Part shown: positions 14,247 through 24,620 of the stretch, in pieces
Layout: each line of letters starts with the position of its first letter
Numbering within the stretch: the stretch's first letter is position 1
Assembly (NCBI GenBank): GCA_036378435.1
Contig: DASUWK010000046.1
Coordinates: 1-27,832, forward strand
Reading direction: 5' to 3'
Origin: DASUWK01 sp036378435
GTDB taxonomy: Bacteria; Chloroflexota; Dormibacteria; Dormibacterales; Dormibacteraceae
Length of the DNA stretch: 27,832 nucleotides
The notes under the pieces: generated by a model
Databases searched by the model: none
The model's input: the letters and a program-made list of their open reading frames with translations, nothing else
Told to the model about the DNA's origin: nothing
Program-made: the position numbers and the translations under genes

Positions 14247-15542
14247 CTAGTGCGCCGCGGTGACCTGCACCGAGTGGTAGCCGCTGGCGCCGCTGGGGAA
14301 GCTGCCCGCGCCGGATGGGGTCTGCAGGGCGCCGCTCCCGTCGCGCGCACGCACCACCAGCGTGTAGCCGCCCTCCGCGGTCGGGTGCCATGTCGTCCGC
14401 CAGAGATTCCACGTGAAAGCGGACAGCGGTGGCTGGACGTCCGCGGCGCGCCAGGTGTGGCCGCCGTCGAAGCTCACCTCGACCGACGAGATGCCGCGCT
14501 TGCCGGCGAAGGCGACTCCGCCGACGACAACCGGCTGCAGGTGGACCAGCGCGCCGCCGGCCGGCGTGTCGATGCGCGAGGTCGTCTTGACCACCGCGTC
14601 GTGGTCCCAGCCCTCGTCCTCCCAGTAGCCGCCACGCGGGGAGGCGGCCAGCTCGACCCGCTCCAGCCACTTCGGGCCCTTCATGCCGTAGCGGCCGGGG
14701 ATCAGGATCCGCGCCGGGAAGCCGTGCTGCGTCGGCAGCGGCGCCTCGTCGAGCATGTACGCGACGAGGATCTCGGGCGACTGCGTCACGACGGCCAGCG
14801 GGAGCGTCTCGGTGTAGCCGTCGTTGGCCGAGAAGTTGACGGCGGTGGCTCCGCCCTGCGGGTCCGCCATCTGCACGAGGTCGCGCAGAGAGACGCCGGT
14901 GAAGCGCCCAGTGCTGATCAGGTCGCCGCCCACGTCGTTGCTGATGCACTCCATGGTCACCAGCTCTGTGGTGGCCGGCAGGCGCAGAAGACCCTGGTAG
15001 TCGAGCGTCAGCGGTCGGGCCACGAGCCCGGCTACCTGCAGGTGCCAGCCGTCGGCCGCCAGCACAGGGTCCTGGAAGTTCTTGGACACGACGTAGAAGT
15101 GGCCGGCGGGCGTGATCTCCGGGCTGATGCCGCCCAACCCGGACTCGGCCGGGTGCAGCACCGACTGCGCCCAGCCGGGTATGAGCCGGACGCCCAGGAC
15201 AGCCGCCGAAACGCCGGCGACGCCGACCTTCATCAGGTCGCGTCGCCCCGGGTCGGCGTCGGCGCCCGCGCCAGCACCCGCGCCGCGCAGCCGCGCCACG
15301 ACGGCGCCCACCGCGCCCGCCAGCACCACCAGCCCGACGATGATCCCGAACTCTTCGAGTACCTTGCCCGCGTGCTGCAGGGTGTCTATGAGGAAGCCGA
15401 AGACGGGGCCAGGGAGGATGTTCAGCAGAGGCTGCTGAAGGATCTCGGGCAGGGGCGGGAAGCCGATCAGCCCGGCAAGGATGTAGATGACCGCGAGGAT
15501 CGCCAGCCCCGCCACCGCCCCAGCGGTGAAGCCTCTAAGCAA
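14247..15542 (-). CDS. Membrane-anchored molybdopterin oxidoreductase, sulfite-oxidase family
   Basis: A 431-aa protein. The N-terminus has two or three hydrophobic helices (about 5-28, 44-57, 66-84), followed by an internal twin-arginine-like motif GRRDLMKVG (99-107) and another hydrophobic stretch. The Moco-binding domain spans about 145-310 with the likely Mo-ligand Cys at C199 (TMECISND), then GRYGMKGPKWL. A Mo-co dimerisation Ig-like domain (about 320-430) ends the protein. The family oxidises sulfite or reduces S-oxides/nitrate-like substrates outside the membrane; the actual substrate is unknown. TTG at 15542 is the best start. It is divergent from the zinc-ribbon gene by 63 nt. No dedicated cytochrome is adjacent. 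Confidence 0.87.
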   Translation of the reverse strand: MLRGFTAGAVAGLAILAVIYILAGLIGFPPLPEILQQPLLNILPGPVFGFLIDTLQHAGKVLEEFGIIVGLVVLAGAVGAVVARLRGAGAGAGADADPGRRDLMKVGVAGVSAAVLGVRLIPGWAQSVLHPAESGLGGISPEITPAGHFYVVSKNFQDPVLAADGWHLQVAGLVARPLTLDYQGLLRLPATTELVTMECISNDVGGDLISTGRFTGVSLRDLVQMADPQGGATAVNFSANDGYTETLPLAVVTQSPEILVAYMLDEAPLPTQHGFPARILIPGRYGMKGPKWLERVELAASPRGGYWEDEGWDHDAVVKTTSRIDTPAGGALVHLQPVVVGGVAFAGKRGISSVEVSFDGGHTWRAADVQPPLSAFTWNLWRTTWHPTAEGGYTLVVRARDGSGALQTPSGAGSFPSGASGYHSVQVTAAH

Positions 15543-15605
15543 ACGCGCTGGAGCTTAACGCGATTGTTGTTGCTTGGGGTCCGTACGAACTTAGTCTCGC
15601 CGGCC

Positions 15606-15944
15606 ATGGACCAGGTCGTCCTCCGAGTTCTGTCAGCCGAGGTGCAGCGCCGGAAGTGCCCGGGCTGCGGCAACTCGCTGCGCCAGGCGGCGATCTCGGC
15701 GCAGTTCATCGGCAACGACAAGGTGCAGCTCCACTTCCGCTGCCGCTACTGCGTCTTCGAGGGCGGCGGCGAGATCGAGCTGACCGCCGAGCTTTACAAG
15801 GAAGCGGCGCGGACGGCGGGCGTGGAAGAGCGCGTCAGCTGGACGGCCGATCCCATCTCCGCCGACGAGATGATCACTGTCCACCAGCTGCTCGCCGGCT
15901 GGTCGGGCGGCGTGGCCGACCTGCTGACCCCGCAGGTCGCTTAG
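15606..15944 (+). CDS. Zinc-ribbon-containing hypothetical protein
   Basis: A 112-aa protein. CPGCG (residues 18-22) and CRYC (about 46-49) form a CxxC-x(n)-CxxC zinc ribbon inside a beta-rich N-terminal half. The C-terminal half is helical and acidic (EIELTAELYKEAAR, DEMITVHQLLAGW). The resemblance to small nucleic-acid-binding or adaptor zinc ribbons is structural only. ATG at 15606 is the first good start; reading further upstream would enter the divergent gene's control region. It is followed by 243 nt without a gene. Function unknown. Confidence 0.75.
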   Translation: MDQVVLRVLSAEVQRRKCPGCGNSLRQAAISAQFIGNDKVQLHFRCRYCVFEGGGEIELTAELYKEAARTAGVEERVSWTADPISADEMITVHQLLAGWSGGVADLLTPQVA

Positions 15945-16187
15945 GCTGCACAGCTCACAAGATGTGGCGACAGTGGCGGGCCGCAAATGCGGCCGGCCAT
16001 CCTCCGGACTCCGCTGGTGCACCCCATCCGCTGCGTTAGCTTCTTCGCTTCTCGCTCACGCACCCAGGTGCGCTCGCTGCGATGCTCGGCGCTGCCTTGC
16101 GCCTAGGGCACCCCAGCGGACCTATCGCGACATCCCGTGAGCCGTGCAGCCTAGCTCCGCGTTCGCTTAGCCCAAAATTGGGCAGGC
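15945..16187. other. Gene-free stretch rich in inverted repeats
   Basis: This is the longest gap in the window. It holds a GGCCGC-AAAT-GCGGCC hairpin (15979-15994) and a large dyad TCCGCTGG (16010-16017) / CCAGCGGA (16113-16120), extended by TGC/GCA after a 2-nt bulge. Inside the dyad is a CGCACC-CA-GGTGCG hairpin (16059-16072). Downstream is CCCAA-AA-TTGGG (16171-16182). No good reading frame spans it. It may be a structured RNA, a remnant of a dispersed repeat, or terminator plus promoter DNA. Confidence 0.5.
15979..15994 (+). terminator. Short GC hairpin after zinc-ribbon gene
   Basis: A perfect 6-bp stem GGCCGC/GCGGCC with an AAAT loop, 35 nt past the stop at 15944. It lacks a following T-run, so it is a weak candidate for an intrinsic terminator and could equally be a 3'-end stabilising hairpin. 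Confidence 0.3.
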
Positions 16188-16197
16188 ATGCCTGCCC
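16180..16197. promoter_or_regulatory. 18-bp palindrome centred on the peptidase start codon
   Basis: GGGCAGGCATGCCTGCCC is perfectly palindromic and contains the ATG at 16188-16190. In RNA it would form a hairpin that hides the start codon; in DNA it could be an operator. A roughly 0.1-0.5 chance occurrence per 28 kb of such GC-rich DNA (my estimate) limits confidence. Confidence 0.35.
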
Positions 16198-18155
16198 CGA
16201 TCACCTCCGACGACCTTTACAACTTCCAGTGGATCGACCACGTCCGCCTCGACCCGGCCGGTGAGCGCGTCGCGTATGCGCTGTCCTGGGCCAACCGCGA
16301 CGAGCGGGAGAACCAGAGCCGCATCGTCATCCGCGGCCTCGCGCCTGAGGACGAGCCCGTCGACGCGACCGACGGCCCCTATGACTCCTCACCCGAGTGG
16401 TCCCCGAGCGGGGCGCTGGCGTTCCTGCGCCGCGTCAATCGACGCGCCCAGCTGTTCGTCCGCTCCGCGGACGGCGCGGAGACCCGCCAGCTGACCGACC
16501 TGCCCGACGGCGTCGGCGGTTTCAGCTGGTCGCCCGACGGCGCGCGGCTGGCGTTCACCGCCCGCGTCCTCGCCGAGGAGGATGGCGTCGTCGACGATCC
16601 CCGGCCGCCTGAGAGCAGCGACGTGTCGCGCCGGGCGCCGGTGGCGAGGGTGGTGCGCCGCCTCGACTACAAGTACGACGGCCGTGGCTACTTCGACGGC
16701 CGCCGCACGCACCTCCACGTGGTCGACGCCACCGGCGGCCCCGCGACGCAGCTGACGCGCGGCACCTGGGATGCCGGCGACTTCAGCTGGGCGCCGGACG
16801 GCGAGCGCATCGCGGTGACGGGCAACGCGGCGCCCGACTCGGATCTCTCGCACGAGAGCCACGTGTACACGGTGACGCTGGACGGCGACCTGCAGCAGCT
16901 GACCTCCGGCAAGCAGATCGAGGCGGTCGAATGGTCGCCGGACGGACGGCGGGTCGCCTTCGCCGCGCCGCTCGAGATCGAGGGCGGGCGGCTGGAGCGG
17001 CTCTGGTTCGCCGACGTCGCGGGCGGAGACCCGGTCTGCGTCACGCGCGACTGGGACCGGTCCGTGGCCGACTCCGTCATCGACGACATGCGCGCCGGCC
17101 ACGACGTGCCGCTGCGCTGGGCGGCCGACGGCGGTCGCATCTTCTTCCTCACCAGCACCGCGGGCGCCACCGCGCTCGCGTCGGTCAGCAAGCGCGGCGA
17201 TGTGACCGAGCTGACCTACGGCCGGCGACGCGTCTACGACTTCGACGTCCGCGACGGGCGGACCGTGTTCCTCGCCACCGACCTCAACGGGCCGGGCGAT
17301 CTCTACGTCGATAGGGATGGGCAGGTCGTTCGCCTGACCGACCTCAACCCCTGGCTGCGGGAGCGCTACGTCGCGGAGCCGGAGCGCTTCGTGGTCAAGG
17401 CGTCCGACGGCAAGGACATCGAGACGTGGCTGCTGACGCCGCCGGACTTCGACCCCTCCGCCAAGTACCCGCTGCTGCTGCAGGTGCACGGCGGGCCGCA
17501 CGCGCAGTACGGGTGGACTTTCTTTCACGAGTTCCAGGTGCTGGCGGGCCTCGGCTTCCTCGTCCTGTACGCCAACCCGCGAGGCTCCGACGGCTACGGC
17601 GAGGACTTCCGGGGGGCCTGCGTCCGCGATTGGGGCGGGGCGGACTTCCAGGACCTGATGGCGGTCGTCGACGAGGCGGTCGCGCGGGAGTATGTCGACG
17701 GCGAGCGGCTGGGCATCCTCGGTGGCTCGTACGGCGGGTTCATGACCAACTGGGCCATCGGACAGACCGATCGTTTCCGTGCAGCGGTGTCGATGCGCTC
17801 GATCGCGAACCTGGTCAGCGACTACGCCCAGAACGACATCGTGCTCTGGAGCGGGCTGGAGATGGGCCCGCCGCCGTGGCCCGACCCGGAAGAGCAGTGG
17901 CGGCGCTCTCCGATCCGGTACGTCCAGAACGTGAAGACGCCGCTCCTGCTGACGCACGGAGAGATGGACCTGCGCTGCCCGATCTCGCAGGCGGAGGAGA
18001 TGTTCGGGGCGCTCCGCCTCCTCGGCAAGGACGTCGAGATGGTGCGCTTCCCCGACGAGTCGCATGATCTCTCCAGGAGCGGCCGGCCCGACCGGAGGGT
18101 CGAGCGTCTGGACCGCGTGTCAGGCTGGATGGTCAAGCATCTGCACAGGGACTAG
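16188..18155 (+). CDS. S9 family (prolyl oligopeptidase-like) acylaminoacyl-type peptidase
   Basis: A 655-aa protein. Residues about 1-385 form a beta-propeller with repeated TolB/WD-like units (FSWSPDGARLAF, FSWAPDGERIAV, VEWSPDGRRVAF). Residues about 395-655 form the alpha/beta-hydrolase catalytic domain with S514 in GGSYGG, D594 in GEMDLRCP and H626 in DESHDLSRSG. The layout is that of S9C acylaminoacyl peptidases and dipeptidyl peptidases, which cut short peptides. No signal peptide, so cytoplasmic. The ATG at 16188 sits in a palindrome. The SCP2-like gene follows 16 nt later behind a strong Shine-Dalgarno. Confidence 0.92.
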   Translation: MPAPITSDDLYNFQWIDHVRLDPAGERVAYALSWANRDERENQSRIVIRGLAPEDEPVDATDGPYDSSPEWSPSGALAFLRRVNRRAQLFVRSADGAETRQLTDLPDGVGGFSWSPDGARLAFTARVLAEEDGVVDDPRPPESSDVSRRAPVARVVRRLDYKYDGRGYFDGRRTHLHVVDATGGPATQLTRGTWDAGDFSWAPDGERIAVTGNAAPDSDLSHESHVYTVTLDGDLQQLTSGKQIEAVEWSPDGRRVAFAAPLEIEGGRLERLWFADVAGGDPVCVTRDWDRSVADSVIDDMRAGHDVPLRWAADGGRIFFLTSTAGATALASVSKRGDVTELTYGRRRVYDFDVRDGRTVFLATDLNGPGDLYVDRDGQVVRLTDLNPWLRERYVAEPERFVVKASDGKDIETWLLTPPDFDPSAKYPLLLQVHGGPHAQYGWTFFHEFQVLAGLGFLVLYANPRGSDGYGEDFRGACVRDWGGADFQDLMAVVDEAVAREYVDGERLGILGGSYGGFMTNWAIGQTDRFRAAVSMRSIANLVSDYAQNDIVLWSGLEMGPPPWPDPEEQWRRSPIRYVQNVKTPLLLTHGEMDLRCPISQAEEMFGALRLLGKDVEMVRFPDESHDLSRSGRPDRRVERLDRVSGWMVKHLHRD

Positions 18156-18159
18156 CTAG

Positions 18160-18165
18160 AGGAGG
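18160..18165 (+). promoter_or_regulatory. Strong Shine-Dalgarno AGGAGG
   Basis: AGGAGG lies 6 nt before the GTG at 18172. It fixes that start and is notable because most genes here lack a recognisable Shine-Dalgarno. Confidence 0.75.
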
Positions 18166-18171
18166 TCTGAG

Positions 18172-18591
18172 GTGGCACTACAAGCGTTCACGCCCGAATG
18201 GGCGGAGGCCTACAAGCAGGAGCTGAACAGGAGCGACGTCTACCGTCAGGCCGGCAAGGGCTGGAAGTGGACTGTCGGCCTCGTCACGGAGGCGGAGCCC
18301 GACAAGGGCGTGCCCGAGGACGTCGGCCTCTACCTCGACCTCTTCGAGGGCGAGGCGCGCGAGGTCAAGGTCGTCACCGCCGACGAGGCGCGCCAGTGCG
18401 ACTTCGTCATCACGGCGCCTTACTCGCGTTGGAAGGAAGTGATGAAGAAGGAGCTCGACCCGACCAAGGCGATGCTCCAGGGCAAGCTCAAGCTGAAGGG
18501 CGACCTGCCGACGATCGTGCGCTACACCAAGGCGTCGCAGGAGATGACCGAATGCACTTCGCGGCTGGAGACGACGTTCCCTGACGAGTGA
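18172..18591 (+). CDS. SCP2 sterol-carrier-like protein 1
   Basis: A 139-aa protein. The N-terminal helix (TPEWAEAYKQELNRSDVYRQAG) is followed by beta strands (WTVGLV, GLYLDL) and a C-terminal helical part with KAMLQGKLKLKGDLPTIVRY, the signature-like MMxGKLKxxGDxxxxxxL segment of SCP2 domains. SCP2 proteins hold fatty acyl-CoAs or other lipids in a hydrophobic tunnel. The GTG at 18172 is well supported by AGGAGG. Placement directly before epimerase and mutase genes, and next to a second SCP2-like gene, suggests lipid or acyl-CoA delivery in the same pathway. The ligand is unknown. Confidence 0.8.
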   Translation: MALQAFTPEWAEAYKQELNRSDVYRQAGKGWKWTVGLVTEAEPDKGVPEDVGLYLDLFEGEAREVKVVTADEARQCDFVITAPYSRWKEVMKKELDPTKAMLQGKLKLKGDLPTIVRYTKASQEMTECTSRLETTFPDE

Positions 18592-18592
18592 C

Positions 18593-19003
18593 TTGGTGTC
18601 CTACGCGGACACCGAGCCTTCGGCCTTCGCCCAGATGCTCGGCGGCCTGATCGAGGCCAACGTCAGCGCGCGCGCCGAGAAGCGGGCCGACTTCGACCGC
18701 TTGCGAGCCAGCGTCGGAATCGACGCCGTCGACGCGGGGGAGGCGGCCACCTTGGATTTCGAAGGCGGCCACCTCACGCTCCGCAACGGCCTGGCCGCGC
18801 GGCGCGACCTGACGATCACCGCCGACTCCGAGACGGTGCTGCAGCTCTCGAACCTCCGCATCGGCCCGTTCGGCATGCCCGTCTACTACGACGAGACGGG
18901 GCGCAGCGTGGTCGGCAAGCTGCTCAGCCGCAAGCTGCGCATCCAGGGCATGTTCAAGCTGGGTCTGCTCAACCGGGTCACCCGCGTCTTCTCGGTGACT
19001 TGA
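18593..19003 (+). CDS. SCP2 sterol-carrier-like protein 2
   Basis: A 136-aa protein whose second half (DLTITADSETVLQLSNL, then SVVGKLLSRKLRIQGMFKLGLLNRVTRVFSV) has the SCP2 layout: a strand with a following helix, then GKLxxxxLxIxGM and a terminal amphipathic helix. It is clearly divergent from the preceding SCP2-like protein, so the pair looks like distinct paralogues or a heteromer rather than a recent duplication. The TTG at 18593 is one nucleotide after the previous stop; GTG 18596 is an alternative. Its stop overlaps the epimerase start as TTGA. Confidence 0.72.
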   Translation: MVSYADTEPSAFAQMLGGLIEANVSARAEKRADFDRLRASVGIDAVDAGEAATLDFEGGHLTLRNGLAARRDLTITADSETVLQLSNLRIGPFGMPVYYDETGRSVVGKLLSRKLRIQGMFKLGLLNRVTRVFSVT

Positions 19004-19385
19004 GACTTCACCACGTAGGGCTGGCGGTCGCGGACCTGGGCGCCGCGGTCGATCTCTACCGGACGGCCCTGGGCGCGGAGCTCGAGCGCGAGGGCCGCAG
19101 CCAGACCGAGGACATGGAGTACGCGCTCATGCGGACCGGCGACTCCGAGCTGGAGCTCATGCACTCGTCGGATCCCGAGTCGCCCGTGGGCAAGTTCCTG
19201 TCCAAGCGAGGCCCGGGCGTGCACCATGTCGCGTTCGAGGTGGACGACCTTGCTGCGGAGCTGGACCGGCTGCGCGGCGCCGGCTATGAGATCGTGGGCG
19301 ACGTGCGCACCGGCGTGCACGGCACGCGCGTGGCCTTCGTCCACCCGCGTTCCATGGGCGGAGTGCTGACCGAGCTGGTGGAAAA

Positions 19386-19389
<4 letters not shown>
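19000..19389 (+). CDS. mce: Methylmalonyl-CoA epimerase
   Basis: A 129-aa vicinal-oxygen-chelate enzyme that interconverts (2S)- and (2R)-methylmalonyl-CoA. It begins RLHHVGLAVADL, with H5 as the first metal ligand; the second half opens GPGVHHVAFEVDDL (H76), and E125 in LTELVE is the last ligand. The length matches the family. The TTG start overlaps the SCP2 gene stop (TTGA) and the 3' end overlaps the mutase start (GTGA), so coupling is tight. The place in the operon between lipid carriers and the mutase confirms the assignment. Confidence 0.93.
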
Positions 19390-20948
<1,559 letters not shown>

Positions 20949-20981
20949 AAAAATGAAGGAAAAATTTCGCGTGCTTATTTA

Positions 20982-21010
20982 CTGACTTTGCTACAGGGTT
21001 CGCGTACTGT
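20982..21010 (+). promoter_or_regulatory. Possible promoter in AT-rich gap after the mutase
   Basis: The gap after the mutase stop is strikingly A/T-rich for this window. CTGACT (20982-20987) and TACTGT (21005-21010) are separated by 17 bp and resemble -35 and -10 boxes with 4 of 6 and 3 of 6 matches. They would drive the small membrane gene starting at 21027. Confidence 0.3.
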
Positions 21011-21026
21011 TGCGCTACCAGTAGAA

Positions 21027-21224
21027 ATGTCGTACTACGCCTACCGGCCAGGCCGTGGCCGGCGGATCGCTCGCACGGACGTTCCGCCGCGCTACTTCAG
21101 CGTCTTCGACCGGCTGATGGTCGGAGTGGGCTTGCTCGCCTTCATGGCCTTCGTGGGGCTGGCGATCTTCACCCGCGGGTCCATGCTGGTCGACCTCTTC
21201 ACGCGCATCGTCACCAACCGCTAG
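21027..21224 (+). CDS. Small single-pass membrane protein, 65 aa
   Basis: ATG at 21027 to TAG. The N-terminal 23 residues are rich in Tyr, Arg and Gly (SYYAYRPGRGRR), then one hydrophobic helix at about 30-48 and a short tail ending FTRIVTNR. The positive N-terminus suggests N-in topology. No recognised family. It lies between the mutase (78 nt) and the PccB gene (37 nt) on the same strand, so it may belong to the propionate cluster or just occupy the gap. An in-frame TTG at 20988 would extend it through the promoter-like region and is less likely. Confidence 0.6.
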   Translation: MSYYAYRPGRGRRIARTDVPPRYFSVFDRLMVGVGLLAFMAFVGLAIFTRGSMLVDLFTRIVTNR

Positions 21225-21261
21225 CGCGAGCGGGCGCCGACGCGCCCATGATTTGAGGGCG

Positions 21262-22827
<1,566 letters not shown>

Positions 22828-22848
22828 AGGCGAGTAAGTGAGCCGCTT

Positions 22849-23463
22849 CTAGCCGAAGTACTGGAAGTGGCCGGCCGCGGCGTACTTGCCCTGGTGCTCG
22901 TAGTGGATCGGGCCGGCGTCGACCTTGAAGCTGCGGCTGCCGATCATCGCGGCCTCCTTCACGATCAGACCCTCAGGCAGGACCATCCGCGGGTGGATCG
23001 TCTCGCCGGTGACCGGGTTGCGGATGAAGTCGGTCTCGAGGCTGATCGCGTCGCCCGCGTGAACGGAGGGCAGCTCGCTGGCCTCGTCGATCGTGTAGCT
23101 CACGTGCTCGGGGCCGCTGTACTCGTCGAACGTGGCCCTGAAGATGGCCCAGGGGCCGCCCTGGTCGCCGGTCAACAGCCCTTTGAGCGCGGAGCGCTGG
23201 GCCTCGTCCGCCTTGTCGTCGACGAAGGAGATCGCCTTGCCGCCGCCCTCGTGGATCGCGGCGGGCCACCAGCACATGAGGCTGAAGTTCAAGCCGTCGA
23301 GCACCACGTCGCCATGGCGGCCCTGCTCGACGTGCCAGGTCCAGCCGCCCTCGCACTGGCCGTTGGTCGGCCGCGCGTTGACGTTGCAGGGGCAGCCCCA
23401 GTCGCAGTTGCACGCGATCAGCACTCTGCCCTTCAACTGCCAGGCGGGCGGGTTCGATGCCAT
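22849..23463 (-). CDS. DUF1326 domain protein
   Basis: A 204-aa protein with the hallmark Cys cluster CNCDWGCPCN (C18, C20, C24, C26) right after the first strand, and WWPAAIHEGGG later, both typical of DUF1326. The Cys cluster suggests metal or redox binding, but the family's biochemical role is not known to me. There is no signal peptide or membrane segment. ATG at 23463 is 26 nt from the divergent sucC start, so the two genes may share control elements. The stop is 21 nt from the pccB stop. Confidence 0.88.
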   Translation of the reverse strand: MASNPPAWQLKGRVLIACNCDWGCPCNVNARPTNGQCEGGWTWHVEQGRHGDVVLDGLNFSLMCWWPAAIHEGGGKAISFVDDKADEAQRSALKGLLTGDQGGPWAIFRATFDEYSGPEHVSYTIDEASELPSVHAGDAISLETDFIRNPVTGETIHPRMVLPEGLIVKEAAMIGSRSFKVDAGPIHYEHQGKYAAAGHFQYFG

Positions 23464-23489
23464 GTCGGGCGCACGTTAGCATCGAAAAG

Positions 23490-24620
23490 GTGAAGCTGCT
23501 CGAGTACCAGGCGAAAGAAGTCCTGAGCTCCCTCGGAATTCCGATCCCGCCGGGCCGGGTCGCGCGCACGCCCGACGAGGCCGCCGCCGCCTCCGCCGAG
23601 CTCGGCTCGGTGGCGGTGAAGGCGCAGGTTCCCGTCGGCGGAAGGGGCAAGGCCGGCGGCATCAAGCTCGCCGCCACGCCCGACGAGGCGCGCGCCGCCG
23701 CCCAGCAGATCATCGGCATGGACATCAAGGGGCACCGCGTGCCGCTCGTGTACTGCGAGGCGGCGCTGGAGATCGAGCGGGAGATCTACCTCGGCTTCAC
23801 CGTCGACCGCGACGCCCGCGCCAACATCCTGATGCTGTCCGCGCAGGGCGGCATGGACATCGAACAGGTGGCGGAGGAGGCGCCCGAGGCGATCGCCCGG
23901 CTCTACCCCAACCCCTGGCGAGGACCGCAGGATTTCGAGCTGCGCGGCCTCTGCTTCTCCGCCGGGCTGGGAGAGCTGAGCTCGCGCCTGGTGCCCCTGA
24001 TGAAGAAGCTGTACCGGGCCATCCCTGACGAGGACGCGGTCACTGCGGAGATCAATCCGCTCGTGGTGACGAAGGGCGGCGAGGTGATCGCCGGCGACGC
24101 GAAGCTCGAGACCGACGAGAACGCCGCCTACCGCCACCGCGACCTGGAAGAGCGCTACGGCGAGGTCCTGGAAGGCGACCCCTACGAGCAGGAGGCGAAG
24201 CGCCGGGGCCTCACGTACGTGTCGCTCGACGGCGAGGTCGGGATCATCGGCAACGGCGCCGGGCTCTGCATGGGCACGCTCGACCTGGTGCAGCGAGCCG
24301 GGGGCCGGCCGGCCAACTTCTGCGACATCGGCGGCGGCGCCAGGGCCGAGGTGGTGGAGAACGCGCTGGCGGTCATCCTGATGAACCCGAACGTGCGCGG
24401 GGTCCTCATCAACGTCTTCGGGGGCATCACGCGCGGCGACGAGGTCGCCCGCGGCCTGGTGCAGGCGCGGGAGAACCTCGGCATGAAGGTGCCGCTCGTG
24501 GTGCGCCTCAGCGGCACCAACGAGGAGGAGGGCCGCCAGATCCTGCGCGACAACGGGATCGAGCCCGGCTCCAACGCGTGGGAGGCCGCCGAGAAGATCG
24601 TGGCGATGACGCGCTCATGA
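23490..24620 (+). CDS. sucC: Succinyl-CoA ligase, beta subunit
   Basis: A 376-aa ATP-grasp subunit. The N-terminus KLLEYQAKEVLSSLGIP is canonical, VPVGGRGKAGG is the nucleotide-binding loop, and AEINPLVV and GIIGNGAGLCMGT mark the later ATP-grasp and CoA-ligase portions. With SucD it converts succinyl-CoA to succinate with synthesis of ATP or GTP. GTG at 23490 is chosen because it gives the conserved first residues; in-frame codons further upstream would run into the divergent start. The 3' end overlaps sucD as ATGA, as expected for co-translated subunits. Confidence 0.96.
   Translation: MKLLEYQAKEVLSSLGIPIPPGRVARTPDEAAAASAELGSVAVKAQVPVGGRGKAGGIKLAATPDEARAAAQQIIGMDIKGHRVPLVYCEAALEIEREIYLGFTVDRDARANILMLSAQGGMDIEQVAEEAPEAIARLYPNPWRGPQDFELRGLCFSAGLGELSSRLVPLMKKLYRAIPDEDAVTAEINPLVVTKGGEVIAGDAKLETDENAAYRHRDLEERYGEVLEGDPYEQEAKRRGLTYVSLDGEVGIIGNGAGLCMGTLDLVQRAGGRPANFCDIGGGARAEVVENALAVILMNPNVRGVLINVFGGITRGDEVARGLVQARENLGMKVPLVVRLSGTNEEEGRQILRDNGIEPGSNAWEAAEKIVAMTRS

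Noticed and set aside
14250..15944. Long plus-strand frame across the molybdoenzyme, continuing into the zinc-ribbon protein
   Set aside because: The first two-thirds is antisense to a well-supported sulfite-oxidase-family gene. Only the end from ATG 15606 is a plausible protein.
16389..18065. Very long open frame on the strand opposite the S9 peptidase
   Set aside because: High-GC DNA keeps antisense frames open. The translation has no domain logic, and the sense strand encodes a complete peptidase with catalytic triad.
20953..20985. Ten-codon ORF (MKEKFRVLIY) in the AT-rich gap after the mutase
   Set aside because: Too short and without a Shine-Dalgarno. It lies in promoter-like DNA and could be a leader peptide only if conserved, which cannot be seen here.
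23440..23460. GGGTTCGATGCC string resembling a tRNA T-arm
   Set aside because: No acceptor or anticodon stems around it; it lies in the start of the DUF1326 gene.
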